Positions 58,165-64,000 of a stretch of DNA of 64,000 nt are shown one piece after another (the first letter of the stretch is position 1; every line of letters starts with the position of its first letter). A program made the position numbers and the translations under genes. The DNA comes from Aplectana chamaeleonis (lineage: Eukaryota > Nematoda > Chromadorea > Rhabditida > Cosmocercidae). The stretch is from positions 1 through 64,000 of the forward strand of contig JAPDOI010001511.1 in the NCBI GenBank assembly GCA_029168955.1. The letters are read 5' to 3'. A model generated the notes under the pieces. That model searched no databases and was not told the origin of the DNA. It was given only the letters and a program-made list of their open reading frames with translations.

Positions 58165-61100
58165 AGAGTTCAAGGCCATGCCGCAGGCTGCATCGTCCAA
58201 ATAGAGCTTAACTGATTTCCACTCCCGAAATACCCGATACACGACAGATTTAGCCTCCACGCAGGGTATTTTCTCCCCTGAGTGACGGTGCAGCCGCAGG
58301 CTGCATCGTCCAAATAGAGTTTAAACTGATTTCCACTCCCGAAATACCCGACACATGACAGATTTAGCCTCCACCCACGGTATTTTCTCCCCTTAGCGGC
58401 GGTGCAGCCGCAGGCTGCATCGTCCAAATGGAGCTTAAACTGATTTCCACTCCCGAAATACCCGATACACGACAGATTTAGCCTTCACGCAGGGGATTTC
58501 CTCCCCTTAGCGGCGGTGCAGCCGCAGGCTGCATCGTCCAAATAGAGTTTAAACTGATTTCCACTCCCGAAATACCCGACACACGACAGATTTAGCCTCC
58601 ACCCAGGGTATTTTCTCCCCTGAGCGACGGTGCAGCCGCAGGCTGCATCGTCCAAATAGAGTTTAAACTGATTTCCACTTCCGAAATACCCGATACACGA
58701 CAGATTTAGCCTCCCAGCAGGGGATTTCCTCCCCTGAGCGGCGGTGCAGCCGCAGGCTGCATCGTCCAAATGGAGCTTAAACTGATTTCCACTCCTGAAA
58801 TACCCGATACACGACAGATTTAGCCTTCACGCAGGGGATTTCCTCCCCTTAGCGGCGGTGCAGCCGCAGGCTGCATCGTCCAAATAGAGTTTAAACTGAT
58901 TTCCACTCCCGAAATACCCGATACACGACAGATTTAGCCTTCACGCAGGGGATTTCCTCCCCTTAGCGGCGGTGCAGCCGCAGGCTGCATCGTCCAAATA
59001 GAGTTTAAACTGATTTCCACTTCCGAAATACCCGATACACGACAGATTTAGCCTCCCAGCAGGGGATTTCCTCCCCTGAGCGGCGGTGCAGCCGCAGGCT
59101 GCATCGTCCAAATAGAGTTTAAACTGATTTCCACTCCCGAAATACCCGATACACGACAGATTTAGCCTCCACGCAGGGTATTTTCTCCCCTGAGTGACGG
59201 TGCAGCCGCAGGCTGCATCGTCCAAATAGAGTTTAAACTGATTTCCACTCCCGAAATACCCGACACATGACAGATTTAGCCTCCACCCACGGTATTTTCT
59301 CCCCTTAGCGGCGGTGCAGCCGCAGGCTGCATCGTCCAAATGGAGCTTAAACTGATTTCCACTCCCGAAATACCCGATACACGACAGATTTAGCCTTCAC
59401 GCAGGGGATTTCCTCCCCTTAGCGGCGGTGCAGCCGCAGGCTGCATCGTCCAAATAGAGTTTAAACTGATTTCCACTCCCGAAATACCCGACACACGACA
59501 GATTTAGCCTCCACCCAGGGTATTTTCTCCCCTGAGCGACGGTGCAGCCGCAGGCTGCATCGTCCAAATAGAGTTTAAACTGATTTCCACTTCCGAAATA
59601 CCCGATACACGACAGATTTAGCCTCCACCCAGGGTATTTTCTCCCCTGAGCGACGGTGCAGCCGCAGGCTGCATCGTCCAAATAGAGTTTAAACTGATTT
59701 CCACTCCCGAAATACCCGATACACGACAGATTTAGCCTCCACCCAGGGTATTTTCTCCCCTGAGCGACGGTGCAGCCGCAGGCTGCATCGTCCAAATAGA
59801 GTTTAAACTGATTTCCACTTCCGAAATACCCGATACACGACAGATTTAGCCTCCCAGCAGGGGATTTCCTCCCCTGAGCGGCGGTGCAGCCGCAGGCTGC
59901 ATCGTCCAAATGGAGCTTAAACTGATTTCCACTCCTGAAATACCCGATACACGACAGATTTAGCCTTCACGCAGGGGACTGCATCGTCAAAATAGAGTTT
60001 AAACTGATTTCCACTCCCGAAATACCCGACACATGATAGATTTAGCCTCCACCCACGGTATTTTCTCCCCTGAGCGACGGTGCAGCCGCAGGCTGCATCG
60101 TCCAAATAGAGTTTAAACTGATTTCCACTCCCGAAATACCCGATACACGACAGATTTAGCCTCCCAGCAGGGGATTTCCTCCCCTTAGCGGCGGTGCAGC
60201 CGCAGGCTGCATCGTCCAAATAGAGTTTAAACTGATTTCCACTCCCGAAATACCCGATACACGACAGATTTAGCCTCCCAGCAGGGGATTTCCTCCCCTT
60301 AGCGGCGGTGCAGCCGCAGGCTGCATCGTCCAAATAGAGTTTAAACTGATTTCCACTCCCGAAATACCCGACACATGATAGATTTAGCCTCCACCCACGG
60401 TATTTTCTCCCCTTAGCGGCGGTGCAGCCGCAGGCTGCATCGTCCAAATGGAGCTTAAACTGATTTCCACTCCCGAAATACCCGATACACGACAGATTTA
60501 GCCTTCACGCAGGGTATTTTCTCCCCTGAGTGACGGTGCAGCCGCAGGCTGCATCGTCCAAATAGAGTTTAAACTGATTTCCACTCCCGAAATACCCGAC
60601 ACATGACAGATTTAGCCTCCACCCACGGTATTTTCTCCCCTTAGCGGCGGTGCAGCCGCAGGCTGCATCGTCCAAATGGAGCTTAAACTGATTTCCACTC
60701 CCGAAATACCCGATACACGACAGATTTAGCCTTCACGCAGGATTTTCTCCCTTAGCGGCAGGTGCAGCCGCAGGCTGCATCGTCCAAATAGAGTTCAAAC
60801 TGATTTCCACTCCCGAAATACCCGACACACGACAGATTTAGCCTCCACCCAGGGTATTTTCTCCCCTGAGCGACGGTGCAGCCGCAGGCTGCATCGTCCA
60901 AATAGAGTTTAAACTGATTTCCACTTCCGAAATACCCGATACACGACAGATTTAGCCTCCCAGCAGGGGATTTCCTCCCCTGAGCGGCGGTGCAGCCGCA
61001 GGCTGCATCGTCCAAATGGAGCTTAAACTGATTTCCACTCCTGAAATACCCGATACACGACAGATTTAGCCTTCACGCAGGGGATTTCCTCCCCTTAGCG

Positions 61101-62972
61101 GCGGTGCAGCCGCAGGCTGCATCGTCCAAATAGAGTTTAAACTGATTTCCACTCCCGAAATACCCGATACACGACAGATTTAGCCTTCACGCAGGGGATT
61201 TCCTCCCCTTAGCGGCGGTGCAGCCGCAGGCTGCGTCGTCCAAATAGAGTTTAAACTGATTTCCACTTCCGAAATACCCGATACACGACAGATTTAGCCT
61301 CCCAGCAGGGGATTTCCTCCCCTGAGCGGCGGTGCAGCCGCAGGCTGCATCGTCCAAATAGAGTTTAAACTGATTTCCACTCCCGAAATACCCGATACAC
61401 GACAGATTTAGCCTTCACGCAGGGGATTTCCTCCCCTTAGCGGCGGTGCAGCCGCAGGCTGCATCGTCCAAATAGAGTTTAAACTGATTTCTACTCCCGA
61501 AATACCCGATACACGACAGATTTAGCCTCCACCCAGGGTATTTTCTCCCCTGAGCGACGGTGCAGCCGCAGGCTGCATCGTCCAAATAGAGTTTAAACTG
61601 ATTTCCACTTCCGAAATACCCGATACACGACAGATTTAGCCTTCACGCAGGGTATTTTCTCCCTGAGCGACAGATTGCAGCCGCAGGCTGCTTCGTCCAA
61701 ATAGAGTTCAAACTGATTTCCACTCCCGAAATACCCGATACACGACAGATTTAGCCTCCACACAGGGTATTTTCTCCCCTGAGCGACGGTGCAGCCGCAG
61801 GCTGCATCGTCCAAATAGAGTTTAAACTGATTTCCACTCCCGAAATACCCGATACACGACAGATTTAGCCTCCACCCAGGGTATTTTCTCCTGAGCGACG
61901 GTGTGCAGCCGCAGGCTGCATCGTCCAAATAGAGTTTAAACTGATTTCCACTCCCGAAATACCCGATACACGACAGATTTAGCCTCCACCCAGGGTATTT
62001 TCTCCCCTGAGCGACGGTGCAGCCGCAGGCTGCATCGTCCAAATAGAGTTTAAACTGATTTCCACTCCCGAAATACCCGATACACGACAGATTTAGCCTC
62101 CAAGCAGGGGATTTCCTCCCCTGAGCGGCGGTGCAGCCGCAGGCTGCATCGTCCAAATGGAGCTTAAACTGATTTCCACTCCTGAAATACCCGATACACG
62201 ACAGATTTAGCCTTCACGCAGGGGATTTCCTCCCCTTAGCGGCGGTGCAGCCGCAGGCTGCATCGTCAAAATAGAGTTTAAACTGATTTCCACTCCCGAA
62301 ATACCCGACACATGATAGATTTAGCCTCCACCCACGGTATTTTCTCCCCTTAGCGGCGGTGCAGCCGCAGGCTGCATCGTCCAAATGGAGCTTAAACTGA
62401 TTTCCACTCCCGAAATACCCGATACACGACAGATTTAGCCTTCACGCAGGGGATTTCCTCCCCTTAGCGGCGGTGCAGCCGCAGGCTGCATCGTCCAAAT
62501 AGAGTTTAAACTGATTTCCACTCCCGAAATACCCGATACACGACAGATTTAGCCTCCACCCAGGTATTTTCTCCCTGAGCGACAGATTGCAGCCTGCAGG
62601 CTGCATCGTCCAAATAGAGTTCAAACTGATTTCCACTCCCGAAATACCCGACACACGACAGATTTAGCCTCCACCCAGGGTATTTTCTCCCTGAGCGACA
62701 GTGCAGCCCCAGGCCGCATCGTCCAAATAGAGTTTAAACTGATTTCCACTCCCGAAATACCCGATACACGACAGATTTAGCCTCCACCCAGGGTATTTTC
62801 TCCCCTGAGCGACGGTGCAGCCGCAGGCTGCATCGTCCAAATAGAGTTTAAACTGATTTCCACTCCCGAAATACCCGATACGCGACAGATTTAGCCTCCA
62901 AGCAGGGTATTTTCTCCCCTGAGCGACGGTGCAGCCGCAGGCTGCATCGTCCAAATAGAGTTTAAACTGATT
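58165..62972. repeat. Satellite array C, 114-bp unit
   Basis: About 42 head-to-tail units with a very regular 114-bp period (the CAAAT(A/G)GAG landmark at 58,311, 58,425, 58,539). They are related to array A but with fixed differences such as TCCACTCCCGAAATACC and GGCTGCATCGTCC. Several unit subtypes are mixed (GAGTTTAAAC or GAGCTTAAAC; CACGCAGG, CACCCAGG or CCAGCAGG). Only a few units have small indels. One partial unit is near 59,960-60,000. Confidence 0.97.
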
Positions 62973-63573
62973 CTATCAAAAAGGGGTTTTCCAAGCAAGA
63001 GAGGTTTGGTTGGCGTCAGAAACGTTCCAACAAAAAGGGAACAATAGGTAAGCAGAATGAGGAGTGTCTACAAAAAGCGAACAATATTTTCTGAGACTAA
63101 TTTCCCTGGCCGATACTTCTTATCAGCAAAAACAAACCGTTGTGGTATTTCACGAGGAAGAGTTCAATGGTTTCTATGAATGGACTTCAATTTTGACGAG
63201 AATATAAGAAAATACTCTCATTAGAAGCTGCACTTTGGTTTCGCTTCTCGTAGCAACTGGAGCTAACCGTCCGTCTGTGTTTTTGACATCATATTCTATT
63301 CTGATGGTAAGTATTAGGTTCACATGCACATACATTTAAACGGTTCTCGCGTAATCTAGACCATTTTTGGAACCACAGAGTGCTTCCGTGTAGAACACCG
63401 CAACGGTTTGTTTTTGCTGTTAAGAAGTATCGGCCAGGGAAATTAGTCTCAGAAAATATTGTTCGCTTTTTGTAGACTCTCCTCATTCTACTTACCTATT
63501 GTTCCCTTTTTGTTGGAACGTTTCTGACGCCAACCAAACCTCTCTTGCTTGGAAAACCCCTTTTTGATAGAAT
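62970..63573. mobile_element. Foldback DNA element with arms of about 200 bp
   Basis: The left arm 62,970 to about 63,172 and the right arm about 63,362-63,573 are inverted copies. The outer 150 bp are almost identical, from CTATCAAAAAGGGG through ACTAATTTCCCTGGCCGATA. The loop is about 190 bp with no ORF of note. It interrupts the last satellite unit of array C at ACTGATT, and satellite does not resume on the other side. Confidence 0.92.
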
Positions 63574-63689
63574 TGTTCACTTTTTATTGATATTACGAAG
63601 TAATATCCCTGAAAAATCTTCAATATTTTTCGAAAAGCATGGATTGCTATAATAATCAGTAAGCAACAAACTTGTTGCGCACGCTACAA

Positions 63690-64000
63690 ATGAAGCGCTA
63701 CTCACTTTCCACGACGTCCTGATGACGTCAAAAGATGCCCTATGCACTTGGCACCACCTTGGCACGACGCCCTGATGACGTCACCAGATGCTTTATGCAC
63801 ATGGAACGACCTTGGCACGACGTCCTAATGACGTCATCAGATGCCCTATGTACTTTAGATGACACCTGATGACGTCATCAGATGCCCTATGTACTTTATA
63901 TGACACCCTGATGATGTCATCAGATGCCCTATGTATTTTAGATGACACCCTGATGACGCCATCAGATGCCCTATGTACTTTAGATGACACCCTGAAGACG
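63690..64000. repeat. Tandem repeat with TGACGTCA palindrome, continues past window
   Basis: Later units have a period of about 42 bp built from CATCAGATGCCCTATGTACT, TTAGATGACACC and CTGATGACGT; earlier ones are longer because of an added CCTTGGCACGACG. CTGATGACGTCATCAG at 63,866-63,881 is a perfect 16-bp palindrome. Confidence 0.9.

Noticed and set aside
58165..62972. Minus-strand ORFs up to 187 codons in array C, a 38-residue repeat protein
   Set aside because: The frame exists only because 114 is a multiple of three. The frequent TTCACGC subtype puts a TGA in that frame, array B has a 112-bp period that destroys it, and no start, promoter or splice context is seen.

Overview
The window looks like a stretch of a repeat-rich nematode nuclear genome, probably a clade V (strongylid-like) worm. 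The evidence is four ordinary eukaryotic genes or gene parts with short phase-consistent exons, TTTCAG-type acceptors, small introns beside repeat-stuffed large ones, and a possible two-gene operon. No bacterial-style gene organisation is present. Species assignment is inference.

Layout. 1-12,737: one degraded Ty3/gypsy-type LTR retrotransposon whose left LTR is cut by the window edge. Its integrase plus 3' ORF segment is present three times in tandem (about 2.1 kb each). 13,827-16,773 (+): the 3' part of a DNLZ/Tim15 zinc-finger gene, followed closely by COQ4 (coenzyme Q biosynthesis). 17,535-22,969 (+): a complete five-exon ARPC5 gene (Arp2/3 complex, 152 aa). 23,216-39,305 (-): a complete 18-exon PIGN gene (GPI ethanolamine phosphate transferase 1, 910 aa) converging on ARPC5. 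The introns of these genes hold two LINE types, at least eight inverted-repeat (MITE-like) elements from several families and a (GAAA)n microsatellite.

40,505-62,972 is dominated by three arrays of one satellite superfamily with a 112-114 bp period. Array A is 12.6 kb, array B 1.1 kb and array C 4.8 kb; a 4 kb spacer of other repeats lies between B and C. Every full unit carries two potential hairpins, and the hairpin modules are conserved between arrays whose other sequence has diverged strongly. Array C ends in a 0.6 kb foldback element with arms of about 200 bp. The window closes in another tandem array built on a TGACGTCA palindrome.

The four genes are housekeeping functions (mitochondrial Hsp70 maintenance, ubiquinone synthesis, actin nucleation, GPI-anchor synthesis) with no shared pathway; only DNLZ-COQ4 spacing hints at co-transcription. 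Small-indel noise is heavy in the retrotransposon and parts of array A but absent from the ARPC5 and PIGN exons, so some of the apparent decay may be assembly error. The best candidates for something undescribed are the two-hairpin satellite, the triplicated integrase segment and the foldback and MITE families.
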